Shown here piece after piece: positions 41,848-51,462 of a stretch of 64,000 nt of DNA. The notes under the pieces are model-generated. The model made no database searches, had not been told where the DNA came from, and saw nothing but the letters and a program-made list of their open reading frames with translations. The stretch is from assembly GCF_000230835.1 (NCBI RefSeq), contig NZ_CM001240.1:2054501-2118500 (forward strand). The letters run 5' to 3'. Positions within the stretch are counted from its first letter, which is position 1, and each line of letters starts with the position of its first letter. Made by a program: the position numbers and the translations under genes. The DNA comes from Clostridium sp. DL-VIII (lineage in GTDB: Bacteria > Bacillota > Clostridia > Clostridiales > Clostridiaceae).

Positions 41848-42318
41848 ATGCAAGATGGAATATTAAAAACAGTATTAATAACTTTAATTACTTTGACTGG
41901 AATATTTACCTTTGGAGAAGTAAATGAGATAGAAGCAAAGGCAGATGGATGGACAAGTGTTAATGGCAGTTGGCGTTATTACAGCGGCCCTTCAATACAA
42001 ACTGGTTGGTACAATGATGGTGGAACTTGGTATTATTTAGATGATTTTGGCATGAAGAAAACAGGCTGGATTAAAAGTGAAGGAAAGTGGTATTATCTAG
42101 ATACACGTACTGGAAAAATGTTAACAGGGTGGATTCAGGATAAAGGAGATTGGTATTATTTAAATGATTCGGGTGAAATGGTAACAGGATGGCTTGAGTA
42201 TAAAAGCAACTTATATTACTTAAATACATCAGGGATAATGGTTAAGGATATATATATTGGTTCATATTATTTAGGCCCAGATGGGGCTTGGATACAAGGC
42301 GGTCATCATAGAAAATAG
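41848..42318 (+). CDS. Secreted choline-binding-type repeat protein
   Basis: 156 residues. Signal-like hydrophobic N-terminus (about 6-24, TVLITLITLTGIFTFG), then five tandem CW-binding repeats of about 20 residues (GWYNDGGTWYYLDDFGMKKT, GWIKSEGKWYYLDT, GWIQDKGDWYYLND). The repeats predict wall or glucan attachment. No enzymatic domain. RBS GAGAGGAT. Related to the 36814 protein; the pair may be surface-coating proteins. Confidence 0.86.
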   Translation: MQDGILKTVLITLITLTGIFTFGEVNEIEAKADGWTSVNGSWRYYSGPSIQTGWYNDGGTWYYLDDFGMKKTGWIKSEGKWYYLDTRTGKMLTGWIQDKGDWYYLNDSGEMVTGWLEYKSNLYYLNTSGIMVKDIYIGSYYLGPDGAWIQGGHHRK

Positions 42319-42415
42319 TAATTATACTAGCGGAGCGTGATTTTTTGTCCTTTTGAATTATAGTACCAAAAACTCAAATTTAAGATGTATTATAATTAAG
42401 AAGGAGGTGGTATGT

Positions 42416-42586
42416 ATGGGAAATATAATTAAAATTAATATGTATGTGGAAATGAAAAAGGATACAAGTAACAAATTAAAGTTAAAAGCATTAGAAGAAA
42501 ATATAGGAAAATACAATAGCTGGTTAAAAAAGAATAACAGAGAGGATAAAATAGAAAGCTATGAAAAATTCTTGCGGGCTGAATAG
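42416..42586 (+). CDS. Small basic protein, GNIIKIN family (copy A)
   Basis: 56 residues from ATG 42416, directly behind AAGGAGGTGG; the longer frame from 42353 overlaps this site. The sequence MGNIIKINMYVEMKK, then KYNSWLKKNNREDKIESYE is about 39/56 identical by eye to the protein at 56032. Highly charged, with no signal peptide or Cys. I do not recognise it. The strong ribosome site and the conserved paralogue argue that it is real. A very strong hairpin follows. Confidence 0.75.
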   Translation: MGNIIKINMYVEMKKDTSNKLKLKALEENIGKYNSWLKKNNREDKIESYEKFLRAE

Positions 42587-42642
42587 TAATAATTAAGGGT
42601 AGATTAAACTATTAATAGAGTTTAATCTACCCTTAATTATTA
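42587..42642. terminator. 24-bp perfect inverted repeat terminator
   Basis: The arms (42587-42610 and 42619-42642) are exact reverse complements, centred on an 8-base loop ATTAATAG; core AGGGTAGATTAAACT. It lies between the small gene and a convergent minus-strand gene. Confidence 0.85.
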
Positions 42643-42652
42643 TAAAAAACAT

Positions 42653-43264
42653 CTAATTGTGTAATTCTAATCCAAAATATCGAATATTATCATTATCAAT
42701 GAATTTTAAAGGACCATTATAAAGTATTGTACCTGCGTATTTGCCTTCAGTTATAATGACATAATTTTTCAAATTACAGTCTGATGATCTTAAAGGAAAT
42801 TGAAATTCTTTAAGTTCATGCTCATAAACGTTTGGCTTTAGTTTCATTATTTTCAGATCTGATATTTCTTCATTAGATAAAGTACCATCATTATTTATAT
42901 CTGCAATTTTAGTTAATGCTGATTTTAAATCTGGTTTTAATTCATTTATAGATAGTACTTCCCCATCAGAGCCAAAGCTGCTTATTTTAGAGGAATCATT
43001 TAATTCTCTTTCTGATTCAATCATAGCTGCTGTTTCACTAAGACTATTAATATCTGACTTAAAGTTTGCAACATAGGTTTCTCTATTGCTAGCGCTGTTA
43101 AATATTTTATAAGAATTAAAAATAAATTCAAAAGAAAGAGCTAGGAATAAAAAAACAAACAAGATTATTAAAAGATTTGTTCCCTTTGATGAATTAAATC
43201 GTTTCATGATCTTTGAGCCTATGTTGATATTATAAGTATAAATAGTTAATTTTTTAGTCTGCAT
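42653..43264 (-). CDS. Membrane-anchored protein with EF-hand-like loop
   Basis: 203 residues. One hydrophobic segment at about 30-52 (TNLLIILFVFLFLALSFEFI) suggests a signal anchor with the rest outside. Near residue 122 the sequence ADINNDGTLSNEEISDL fits a single EF-hand/dockerin-like calcium loop (D-x-N-x-D-G-x-x-x-x-x-E). The rest is unrecognised. MKRFNSSKG at residue 20 could be the real start. It is convergent with the small gene across a bidirectional terminator. Confidence 0.7.
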   Translation of the reverse strand: MQTKKLTIYTYNINIGSKIMKRFNSSKGTNLLIILFVFLFLALSFEFIFNSYKIFNSASNRETYVANFKSDINSLSETAAMIESERELNDSSKISSFGSDGEVLSINELKPDLKSALTKIADINNDGTLSNEEISDLKIMKLKPNVYEHELKEFQFPLRSSDCNLKNYVIITEGKYAGTILYNGPLKFIDNDNIRYFGLELHN

Positions 43265-43577
43265 TTTAGCACCGCCTTTAAATAGCTTTTAGAATATAAA
43301 TCAAATAATAAACCAAAGATATTAAGCATATAGGTAGATTATATTTTGATTATGCCCTTATACTAATATATTATGATATAATCATTAATTTGAATTTATA
43401 AAAGAGTAAAGAAGACGTTAAAAATAAATTAATTGCATCTCTTTATGTATTCTTAAATTTAATTATATCTGTGTACACATAAAGCTTAAATTAATGATAT
43501 AATTTTAAAAGAAATTATTTTATTTACGGAATATGATATATTGAAATAAATGGATGAAACGAAAGGATTAAACAAAG
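43265..43577 (+). other. Intergenic region before nudC
   Basis: About 310 bp, extremely AT-rich, with no supported gene or RNA. Promoters for the divergent genes on both sides must be here. Confidence 0.35.
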
Positions 43578-44399
43578 ATGAATGCTAAATTTAGGATAGT
43601 ATCTGATATGACGAAGGAACCAGCAGATAAAGATTTATATCTTATAATGTTTAAAGGTAATATATTAGTCAAAAGAGAAGGGAAAAATTTAATTATTCCT
43701 AATTATGGTGAAATTAATAAGCTAAATATTAAGAATAAAGAAGACTTTTTTATTGGAGAGTTTGATGGAAAGGCTTGTTTTGCTATAGAAGCTGAGTCAG
43801 AATTAAATTTGCATGGGGATTTTGAGTCAATTTCTTTAAGAGATATTGGAATATTAGGAGATGAAGAATTATTTTTAATAGCAGGCAGAGCCAATCAAAT
43901 ATTAAATTGGGATAAAACTCATAGATTTTGTGGTAAATGCGGTTCTAAAACGGAAAATAAGAAAGATGAAATGGCTAAAATTTGTCCAAGCTGTAATAAT
44001 GTAATGTATCCAGTTATCTGCCCAGCAATAATAGTTGCAATTACAAAAGGAGATGAGATACTTCTCGCTCATAATAGTGGATTTAAGGATAATATGTATA
44101 GTTTAATTGCAGGATTTGTTGAGGCTGGGGAAGATTTAGAGAGTGCAGTAAAGAGGGAGATTTTTGAGGAAGTCGGAATAAAAGTAAGGAATGTTGAATA
44201 TTATAAGAGCTCACCTTGGCCATTCCCGAATTCCTTGATGCTTGGTTTTTTTGCAGAATATGAATCTGGTGAAATAAAGGTAGATGGAGAGGAAATAACA
44301 GATGCAGGTTGGTTTTCAAAAGACACTTTTCCTAATTTACCGTTAAAGTTTAGTCTTGCGAGAAATTTAATAGATAAGTTTCTTGAGAAAAATGAATAG
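43578..44399 (+). CDS. nudC: NADH pyrophosphatase NudC
   Basis: 273 residues. The zinc ribbon (FCGKCGSK, then CPSCNN) is followed by the Nudix box in GFVEAGEDLESAVKREIFEEVGI and YYKSSPWPFPNSLMLGFFAEY, the SQPWPFPxS motif of NudC. NudC hydrolyses NAD(H) to NMN(H) and AMP and removes NAD caps from RNA. RBS GAAAGGAT. The lactate dehydrogenase gene follows on the same strand. Confidence 0.95.
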   Translation: MNAKFRIVSDMTKEPADKDLYLIMFKGNILVKREGKNLIIPNYGEINKLNIKNKEDFFIGEFDGKACFAIEAESELNLHGDFESISLRDIGILGDEELFLIAGRANQILNWDKTHRFCGKCGSKTENKKDEMAKICPSCNNVMYPVICPAIIVAITKGDEILLAHNSGFKDNMYSLIAGFVEAGEDLESAVKREIFEEVGIKVRNVEYYKSSPWPFPNSLMLGFFAEYESGEIKVDGEEITDAGWFSKDTFPNLPLKFSLARNLIDKFLEKNE

Positions 44400-44471
44400 T
44401 AATAAACATATTAAGTTTTAATATTTGGGAATATAATATTTATAAATAAATTATATTAGGGGGATATATAA

Positions 44472-45422
44472 ATGGCAATCGGTAGAAGCAAAGTAGTAGT
44501 TGTTGGTACAGGGGCTGTTGGAGCAGCAGTAGCATTTGATATAGTAATGAATCATGTATGTGATGATCTGATATTAATTGATATTAATAAGGAAAAATCA
44601 TGGGCAGAAGCAACTGACCTGCAGCATTCTCTCGGGTATAGTGGTAACAAAATGAGGGTTAAAAATGGTGAATACTCAGACTGCGAAGATGCAGATTTAG
44701 TAGTAATTGCAGCTGCATTACCTTATATTACAGGCCAGACAAGGCTAGATATGATGGAAAAAGCAGCTGGAATAATGGAGGGTATTGTTCCAGCTATTAT
44801 GGCAAGTGGATTTTCAGGAATCATTGTTGTAATAACAAATCCTGTAGATGTTATGTCATATTATGTACATAAACTTTCAGGACTTCCAGCAAATAAAATT
44901 ATTGGCACAGGTACAGCATTAGATTCTGCACGATTAAAATATCATTTAGCAGATACTATGAACGTTGATCCTCAAAGTGTGCATGCACTATGTATGGGAG
45001 AGCATGGGGATTCTCAAATAATTCCTTGGAGTCAAGTCACAGTAGGAGGTAAGAGATTTTTAGATATCCTTAATGATAATAAAATGAGATTAGAATCGTT
45101 TAATATAAATTCTATATCAGAAGATATAAAGATGATAGCATATAGAATTGTAAATGCAAAAGGTGCTACTACTTTTGGAATTGCTGCGACTACAGTTCAA
45201 ATTATTAAAGCAGTATTGCATGATGAAAATAAAGTTATTCCTGTATCTGCAATGTTTAATGGAGAATATGATGAAAAAGAAGTATACGCAGGTGTGCCAG
45301 CTGTCTTAAACAGCCAGGGAGTAAAGGAACTTGTTGAATATCATTTGTCTGAGGATGAAATGGTAGAATTAAAGAAATCTATTGATATTATAAGAGAATA
45401 TAATAAAAAGCTAAAATTATAA
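44472..45422 (+). CDS. ldh: L-lactate dehydrogenase
   Basis: 316 residues. Rossmann motif VVGTGAVGAAVAFDIV, DLQHSLGY, catalytic His motif GEHGDSQIIPW, and VITNPVDVM. L-LDH reduces pyruvate to lactate with NADH during fermentation. Allosteric activation by fructose 1,6-bisphosphate cannot be judged. RBS AGGGGGATAT; a terminator follows. The Arg for substrate is present in GQTRLDMM. Confidence 0.95.
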   Translation: MAIGRSKVVVVGTGAVGAAVAFDIVMNHVCDDLILIDINKEKSWAEATDLQHSLGYSGNKMRVKNGEYSDCEDADLVVIAAALPYITGQTRLDMMEKAAGIMEGIVPAIMASGFSGIIVVITNPVDVMSYYVHKLSGLPANKIIGTGTALDSARLKYHLADTMNVDPQSVHALCMGEHGDSQIIPWSQVTVGGKRFLDILNDNKMRLESFNINSISEDIKMIAYRIVNAKGATTFGIAATTVQIIKAVLHDENKVIPVSAMFNGEYDEKEVYAGVPAVLNSQGVKELVEYHLSEDEMVELKKSIDIIREYNKKLKL

Positions 45423-45444
45423 ATATAAAAACATAAAAAAAGAG

Positions 45445-45484
45445 AGTTTGGATTCATGAATAATAGAATTCAAGCTTTTTCTAT
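45445..45484 (+). terminator. Terminator after ldh
   Basis: AGTTTGGATTC and GAATTCAAGCT form an 11-bp stem (two G-U), then TTTTTCTATT. Confidence 0.78.
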
Positions 45485-45862
45485 TATAAGCTTGTTAGTG
45501 CATTATAAATTTTTTTATACTTTATATTTGGGCAGCATGTGAGCTAGATGAAATAAAGGTGTATTAATAAAAAATAACGGATGAGGATTATATTTGAAGA
45601 GATAATCTTCCCAATTTATTAACATTGAAATTTGTCTTTTAAGGGAATATAATAAATTGACTTGTTAAAAAATGTATACAATTGAAGATATATATATATA
45701 GCATGATGAAAAATAGCATAATTCATAAAAAAATAGAGATAATTTAATATATATACACATATTAACGAGGTTTTTATCCTATAGATAATGATTACATTGT
45801 TGTCTTAAGATTATTCTTAATATACAATAGTTTTTGTATGATTAATAATAGGGGGAAAATAA
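45485..45862 (+). other. Intergenic region upstream of the KimA-like gene
   Basis: About 380 bp with no gene. I looked for the c-di-AMP (ydaO) riboswitch that controls kimA in Bacillus and found no recognisable core. Only AT-rich DNA with short direct repeats is visible. Confidence 0.4.
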
Positions 45863-47719
45863 ATGATTACAAAATTTTTGGATATTTTATTAGGAGAACC
45901 TTTAGCAAATGAGCAAGGCTGCCATGAAAAGTACAATATTCCTTTTGGACTTGCAATTATGGCCAGTGATGCAATTTCATCCGTGGCCTATGCAGCTCAG
46001 GAAATACTTTTTGTTTTAATAGTCTTAGGAACAGCTGCATATGAGTGGCTTACATGGACTTCTTTTATGATTATAGGACTTCTAATAATACTTACAATTT
46101 CATATAGTCAAATTATCAGAGCTTATCCTCAAGGTGGAGGCGCCTATAAGGTTGCCAAAGAAAATATTGGAACCAAATCTGGTTTGGCTGCTGGTTCGGG
46201 ATTAATAATCAGCTATATACTAACAGTTGCAGTTAGTGCCAGTGCAGGGGCAGATGCTATTATTTCTGCGTTTATCGGTTTGGCTCCATATAAAGTTATT
46301 TTTGTTTTAGCGATAATTATAATTTTAACTATTTTAAATTTAAGAGGTATAAGTGAATCATCCAAAATTTTTGCTATACCTACGTACATTTTTATTTTAA
46401 GTATGATATTTATGATAGTTTATGGATTTTTTAAATATTTTATATTAGGAATACATCCAGAACCTATGTATTCTATTCCAGCAGGAACTACAGAAAATTT
46501 ATCAATATTCCTTATTCTAAGAGCTTTTTCTTCTGGGTGCTCTGCTTTAACAGGTGTGGAAGCAGTTAGTAATTCTGTTCCTAACTTTAAGGAACCAAGC
46601 CAAAAGAGTGCAAGGACTGTTATGGTATTACTTGCGGCTTTGATATTTTTTATATTTGGAGGGACTTCAGTACTTGCTATATTTTATACAGCGGTACCTA
46701 TTGTAAATGGACCCACGGTTGTTTCTCAAATAGCAACTGCCATTTTTGGTAATGGAATAATGTATTATATAATTCAGTTTAGTACAGCTATAATTTTACT
46801 TATGGCTTGTAATACAGCGTATACAGGCTTCCCAATGCTCATGTACATAGTCGGAAAAGATGGATTTGTCCCTAGGCAGTTTACACTTAGAGGAAAAAGA
46901 CTCAGCTTTTCTTTTGGAATTATAGCTCTATCATTTATAGCATGCCTTCTAGTTATTATATTTAAGGCAGATACCCATAGATTAATTCCATTGTATGCTA
47001 TTGGTGTTTTTATATCTTTTAATTTAGGACAGTTTGGTATGGTAAACCATTGGAGAAAAGAACGGGATAAAGGATGGGTAAAACGAGCTTTTATTAATGG
47101 ATTTGGTGCTTTGGTAACGACGCTTACAACAATAATAATTTTAGTTGAGAAGTTTAGTGAAGGGGCATTTATAGTTGTAATTTTAATTCCAATTATAATT
47201 TTAATTCAGTTAAAGATTAAAAAGCATTATGATAAAGTGGCTTGTGGTTTAAGCGTTAGTGAATTAAATTTAAAAAAGGTGGATTTTAAAATAAAGTACA
47301 CCCATATAGTAGTAGTTCCAATTGCCAGTTTAAATAAAGCAACTATAGGGGCGCTTCAATATGCTCAAAGTATAAGTGATAATGTAATTGCTCTTAATAT
47401 ATCGCCAGATAAGGAGGCTATGGAGAAGTTAAAAATTAGATGGAATGAATTAGATACTGATATATTACTTGTTACAAAATATTCTCCATATAGAGCTGTA
47501 ATCACACCATTAATTAAAAGCATTGAATTAATTGCAAATTCAACAGCTGATAATGAAAAAATAACTGTAATTGTTCCACAATTCGTAACACATGAACGCT
47601 TTGGGGAAGTTTTACACAATCATACTAGTTTCGTTATTAGGGAAACTTTATTGAAAAATGACAATATAATTGTATCAACATATCCTTATCATTTAGTAGA
47701 CGAAGACATTTTTAAATAA
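45863..47719 (+). CDS. KimA-like potassium importer (APC superfamily)
   Basis: 618 residues. The N-terminal 450 form about 12 membrane segments of the APC superfamily, strikingly like Bacillus KimA: LGEPL, IMASDAISSVAYAAQEIL, AYPQGGGAYKVAKENIG, ILTVAVSASAGADA, LRAFSSGCSALTGVEAVSN, VPNFKEPS. The C-terminal 150 residues are a soluble, USP-like domain (HIVVVPIASLNKATIGALQYAQS). KimA imports K+ with high affinity and is regulated by c-di-AMP. RBS GGGGGAAA. Potassium specificity is inferred from memory of KimA. Confidence 0.85.
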   Translation: MITKFLDILLGEPLANEQGCHEKYNIPFGLAIMASDAISSVAYAAQEILFVLIVLGTAAYEWLTWTSFMIIGLLIILTISYSQIIRAYPQGGGAYKVAKENIGTKSGLAAGSGLIISYILTVAVSASAGADAIISAFIGLAPYKVIFVLAIIIILTILNLRGISESSKIFAIPTYIFILSMIFMIVYGFFKYFILGIHPEPMYSIPAGTTENLSIFLILRAFSSGCSALTGVEAVSNSVPNFKEPSQKSARTVMVLLAALIFFIFGGTSVLAIFYTAVPIVNGPTVVSQIATAIFGNGIMYYIIQFSTAIILLMACNTAYTGFPMLMYIVGKDGFVPRQFTLRGKRLSFSFGIIALSFIACLLVIIFKADTHRLIPLYAIGVFISFNLGQFGMVNHWRKERDKGWVKRAFINGFGALVTTLTTIIILVEKFSEGAFIVVILIPIIILIQLKIKKHYDKVACGLSVSELNLKKVDFKIKYTHIVVVPIASLNKATIGALQYAQSISDNVIALNISPDKEAMEKLKIRWNELDTDILLVTKYSPYRAVITPLIKSIELIANSTADNEKITVIVPQFVTHERFGEVLHNHTSFVIRETLLKNDNIIVSTYPYHLVDEDIFK

Positions 47720-47842
47720 TTAGTTTATTTACTTTTTATAAATTAATTTTTTAGTGCAAATAATGAAATAATTTATATTCAGTATATTATTTATTACGTA
47801 AATTTATGCTGAAACAACATGTTAAGTGAGATTTTAGATTAT

Positions 47843-47895
47843 ATAAGAGAGTTTTGATTCAGAAAATTAAGAATCAGAACTCTTATTTATTTTTA
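47843..47895 (+). terminator. Terminator after the KimA-like gene
   Basis: ATAAGAG(AG)TTTTGATTC and GAATCAGAACTCTTAT pair with a 2-base bulge, then TTATTTTTATAG. Confidence 0.72.
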
Positions 47896-48026
47896 TAGAA
47901 AATTATAAATTAGTAACGGATGTTACAGAAATCATTAATGGAATATAGTAAACTCTAAATTGTCAAAAGCAAGAAATTAAAAAAGAAATTATTAATATTT
48001 TATATAAAGAAATAGGAGGGCATAAT

Positions 48027-49730
48027 ATGTCAATGTTTTGTTATCAATGTCAAGAAACAGCTGGATGCAAAGGCTGTACTAAAGTAGGAGTATGCGGTAA
48101 GGATGAGTATGTAGCAAAAGCTCAAGACTTATTAATATATGCAACTAAAGGACTAGCTATAGTAAGTAATGAAGGAAGAAAAGTAAATGTTACAGACTCT
48201 AAAGTTGATAAATTTATAGTAGAAAATCTATTTACAACAATTACTAATGCTAATTTTGATAGAGATTCTATTTTAGATAGAGTAAAAGAAACTTTAAAAA
48301 TAAGAGAAGAATTAAAAGCTAAAGTTATTAAAGCTGGCGGACAAGTTGGAGAAGTTAAAGTAAGTGGAGGGTTCTTCAAGAAAATATTTGGAGGGCAAAC
48401 TACAGAAGTTATTGCACCAGATGCTGTAACTTGGACTGGTGATAATACTATAGAATTTGATGCTAAAGCTGAAAAAGTTGGAGTTCTTGCAACAGAAAAT
48501 GAAGATATAAGAAGCTTAAGAGAACTTATAACTTACGGATTAAAAGGATTATCTGCTTATATGAAGCATGCAATGAATTTAAAATATAATAATGAAGAAG
48601 TTCATGCATTTATGGCAAAAGCATTAGCAGCTACAATAGATGATACTTTAACAGCTGACGACTATGTTGCTCTTGCACTTGAAGCAGGTAAATTCGGTGT
48701 AGATGGTATGGCATTACTTGATAAAGCTAATACTGAAAGTTATGGACATCCTGAAATAACAACTGTTGATATTGGAGTTAGAACTAACCCAGGAATATTA
48801 ATTTCAGGACATGATTTAAGAGATTTAGAAATGTTACTTGCGCAAACAGAAAGTACAGGAGTAGATGTATATACTCATGGAGAAATGCTTGCAGGACAAT
48901 ACTATCCAAAATTTAAGAAGTATTCACATTTTGCAGGAAACTATGGTAATGCATGGTGGAAACAAAAAGAAGAATTTGAAAAATTCAATGGTCCAATCCT
49001 TATGACTACAAACTGTATAGTTATTCCAAAGGATTCTTACAAGAATAGATTATTTACAACAGGTGCAACAGGAATGCCAGGATGTGCTCATATAGAAGCT
49101 AAGGCAGATGGAACAAAAGATTTTTCTAAAGTTATAGAAATGGCTAAGAAATGCAAAGCACCTACAGAAATAGAAAAAGGACAAATAGTTGGTGGATTTG
49201 CTCATAATCAAGTTTTAGCATTAGCTGATAAAGTTGTTGATGCTGTTAAATCAGGCGCTATAAAGAGATTCTTTGTAATGGCAGGCTGTGATGGTAGAGC
49301 AAAATCAAGAGATTACTATGCAGAATTTGCACAAAAGTTACCACAAGATACAGTTATATTGACTGCAGGTTGTGCTAAATATAAATACAATAAATTAAAT
49401 TTAGGTGATATTGGAGGAATTCCAAGAGTATTAGATGCAGGACAATGTAATGATTCATATTCATTAGTTGTTATAGCACTTAAGCTTCAAGAAGTATTTG
49501 GCTTAAAGAGTGTAAATGAATTACCTATATCATACAACATAGCTTGGTATGAACAAAAAGCTGTAATAGTACTATTATCATTATTACACTTAGGGGTTAA
49601 GAACATTCACTTAGGACCAACACTTCCAGCATTCCTTTCACCAAACGTTGCTAAAGTATTAGTTGATAACTTTGGAATTGGTGGAATCACAAATGTTGAC
49701 GATGATATGAAGATGTTCATGGAAGCATAA
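48027..49730 (+). CDS. hcp: Hydroxylamine reductase (hybrid-cluster protein)
   Basis: 567 residues. The N-terminal Cys motif [23 protein letters not shown] binds the cubane cluster of class I/II Hcp. The C-terminal half has the hybrid-cluster ligands ([49 protein letters not shown]). Hcp reduces hydroxylamine and nitric oxide and guards against nitrosative stress. RBS ATAGGAGGG. It stands next to a DUF2249 gene and a flavodiiron-like metallohydrolase, making a coherent NO/O2 response group. Confidence 0.96.
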   Translation: MSMFCYQCQETAGCKGCTKVGVCGKDEYVAKAQDLLIYATKGLAIVSNEGRKVNVTDSKVDKFIVENLFTTITNANFDRDSILDRVKETLKIREELKAKVIKAGGQVGEVKVSGGFFKKIFGGQTTEVIAPDAVTWTGDNTIEFDAKAEKVGVLATENEDIRSLRELITYGLKGLSAYMKHAMNLKYNNEEVHAFMAKALAATIDDTLTADDYVALALEAGKFGVDGMALLDKANTESYGHPEITTVDIGVRTNPGILISGHDLRDLEMLLAQTESTGVDVYTHGEMLAGQYYPKFKKYSHFAGNYGNAWWKQKEEFEKFNGPILMTTNCIVIPKDSYKNRLFTTGATGMPGCAHIEAKADGTKDFSKVIEMAKKCKAPTEIEKGQIVGGFAHNQVLALADKVVDAVKSGAIKRFFVMAGCDGRAKSRDYYAEFAQKLPQDTVILTAGCAKYKYNKLNLGDIGGIPRVLDAGQCNDSYSLVVIALKLQEVFGLKSVNELPISYNIAWYEQKAVIVLLSLLHLGVKNIHLGPTLPAFLSPNVAKVLVDNFGIGGITNVDDDMKMFMEA

Positions 49731-49814
49731 AAAATATTATCTTGATAAATCTAATAAAAAGTTGACCAATTGATTAATTAATAAATTAGCTCTCTCAAAA
49801 TCTCATTTATATAT

Positions 49815-49850
49815 AATCCTAACTACTTAATTGTAGTTGGGATTTGTTTT
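49815..49850 (+). terminator. Terminator after hcp
   Basis: AATCCTAACTAC and GTAGTTGGGATT form a 12-bp stem (one G-U), then TGTTTT. Confidence 0.82.
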
Positions 49851-49865
49851 ATAAATAAGAAAGTA

Positions 49866-49897
49866 AAGAATATAAGAATATAAGAATATAAGAATAT
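49866..49897 (+). repeat. 8-bp microsatellite AAGAATAT x4
   Basis: Four perfect tandem copies of AAGAATAT in the spacer after hcp. The remaining DNA to 50087 has no gene. A near-palindrome AGAACAAAATC/GATTTTGATTCT at 50041-50066 precedes the DUF2249 gene and could be an operator. Confidence 0.7.
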
Positions 49898-50087
49898 ATG
49901 TTAAAAGGTAAATTAATGTGAAATAAATTACATTAAAAAAATAATATAATGGGTACAATACAATATAATAAAATGAAATAATTATATAAATATTAAAAAT
50001 AAGGGAACTCGAATCATATTTGTATGCTAAGTAAATTTAGAAGAACAAAATCATAGATTTTGATTCTAATTTAAGGAGGAATTATAT

Positions 50088-50321
50088 ATGAAAAATATTA
50101 CTGAAACTATTGATGTAAGGATATATGTACCAAAGGAGAAACGCCCAGCGATTTTTGATACTTTTAACAAATTAAAAGTTGGGGAGACAATGGAACTTAT
50201 AAATGATCATGATCCTCGTCCACTATATGATCATTTTAATGTGGAACGTCCTAATCAATTTGAATGGGAATACTTAGAGCAAGGACCAGAGCTTTGGAGA
50301 ATAGAAATTACAAAGAAGTAA
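50088..50321 (+). CDS. DUF2249 domain protein
   Basis: 77 residues. TIDVRIYVPKEKRPAIFDTF, then LINDHDPRPLYDHF and WEYLEQGPELWRIEI fit DUF2249 (SirA/YedF-like fold), often associated with nitric-oxide and oxygen stress genes and hemerythrin-like partners. RBS AAGGAGGAA. Next to Hcp and a flavodiiron-like protein; likely the same regulon. Confidence 0.88.
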   Translation: MKNITETIDVRIYVPKEKRPAIFDTFNKLKVGETMELINDHDPRPLYDHFNVERPNQFEWEYLEQGPELWRIEITKK

Positions 50322-50374
50322 AGTAGGAAAATAAAGTATATATAATATAATTTAATTGGAAAGAGGAATGAAAT

Positions 50375-51013
50375 ATGACAATGATTTTTAAAGACTTACA
50401 TCAATTTAGCACACATGTTAAGCAGATTAATCTTTCGTTTCATCAATATTTATTATTAGGTGAGGATCCTATTTTATTTCATACTGGTAATGCTATGCAG
50501 GCAGAAATTATGCTGCCTGAATTAAAAGTTGTACTTGGAGATAGAAATTTAAAATACATTTTCGTATCACATTTTGAAAGTGACGAATGTGGAGGATTGT
50601 CTGTAATATTAAAAGAGTTTCCAAAAGCCAAGGTAATATGCTCAGCGGTTACAGCTCGCCAGTTAGATGGATTTGGAATAAACGCTGAAGTTATTGTAAA
50701 AAAGCCAGCAGAGATACTGCGCACTAATGATTATGAACTAGAATTTATTAGATATCCATCAGAAATGCATCTTTGGGATGGTTTATTAGTTATGGAAAAT
50801 AATCGTGGAATATTTTTTAGCAGTGATTTAATGATTAGTTTCGGAGAAGAAATAGGTACTGTAAAAGAATCAGATTGGAATACTGAAATAAATAATATTA
50901 AACTAGAACAGGTGCCAGATTCAGAGAAGCTAAAAGAATTACAACAGGCTTTGCTAAAGTTAAATCCCAATTTTGTAGCTACTGGACATGGAATATGTTT
51001 AAAAACCAAGTAG
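50375..51013 (+). CDS. Metallo-beta-lactamase fold protein, ODP/flavodiiron-like diiron domain
   Basis: 212 residues. Motif HFESDECGG resembles the H-x-E-x-D diiron site of flavodiiron proteins, with the last His replaced by Glu/Cys. Further ligand candidates: PSEMHLWDGLLVM, FFSSDLMISFG and ATGHGICL. The flavodoxin part is absent. Oxygen-binding diiron (ODP) proteins of this type sense or reduce O2/NO. RBS GGAAAGAGGAA. The context with Hcp and DUF2249 supports an NO/O2 role. Confidence 0.85.
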   Translation: MTMIFKDLHQFSTHVKQINLSFHQYLLLGEDPILFHTGNAMQAEIMLPELKVVLGDRNLKYIFVSHFESDECGGLSVILKEFPKAKVICSAVTARQLDGFGINAEVIVKKPAEILRTNDYELEFIRYPSEMHLWDGLLVMENNRGIFFSSDLMISFGEEIGTVKESDWNTEINNIKLEQVPDSEKLKELQQALLKLNPNFVATGHGICLKTK

Positions 51014-51402
51014 ATAGAATAATTACATTGAATATTTAACTTATAAAAATTAAAAGTTTGAATAGATGAACAAATCAAGAACTTGATTTATTACTTGTAA
51101 TTTTTAGATTATACTACACACAGTTATGAGTTATGAAGTATAAGTTATGAGTTAAGGATGAAGCTCAAAGAGAAAGTTCGAGAAACCAAATACAAGACTT
51201 GGACTCTCACTTTTCCCTCAGCGGGATTTCTGAAATATATTTCTGAAAAGCCTACATGCTTTTCTTCCTCAGCTCATAATTTATTAAAATATCAGTTGCA
51301 AGTTATAAATTAGACTTATCTATGAGATAATTATCTATAATTGTTAAACTCTTGTGTGTGCAATACCAGAAATTTCATAAGTCCGCTGGAATAAATATGT
51401 AT
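51014..51402. other. Repeat-like intergenic region
   Basis: About 390 bp. Contains TTATGAGTTATGAAGTATA with TTATGAGTTAAGG directly after, and a stretch around 51200-51290 with short internal repeats (TTTCTGAAATATA, TTTCTGAAAAG). The look is of a decayed intergenic repeat or small MITE-like element; no ORF. Confidence 0.4.
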
Positions 51403-51444
51403 GTAATTTCGGTTAATCACCACATAAGTTTAATTTTAAAGCTG
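51403..51444. repeat. 42-bp intergenic repeat, copy B
   Basis: Counterpart of 41088-41129 (about 32/42 identical), again just past the 3' end of a minus-strand gene. Confidence 0.45.
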
Positions 51445-51462
51445 GATATCTATAAATTCATG

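Noticed and set aside
45485..45862. c-di-AMP (ydaO) riboswitch before the KimA-like gene
   Set aside because: No recognisable riboswitch core could be found by eye, although the Bacillus kimA is controlled by one.
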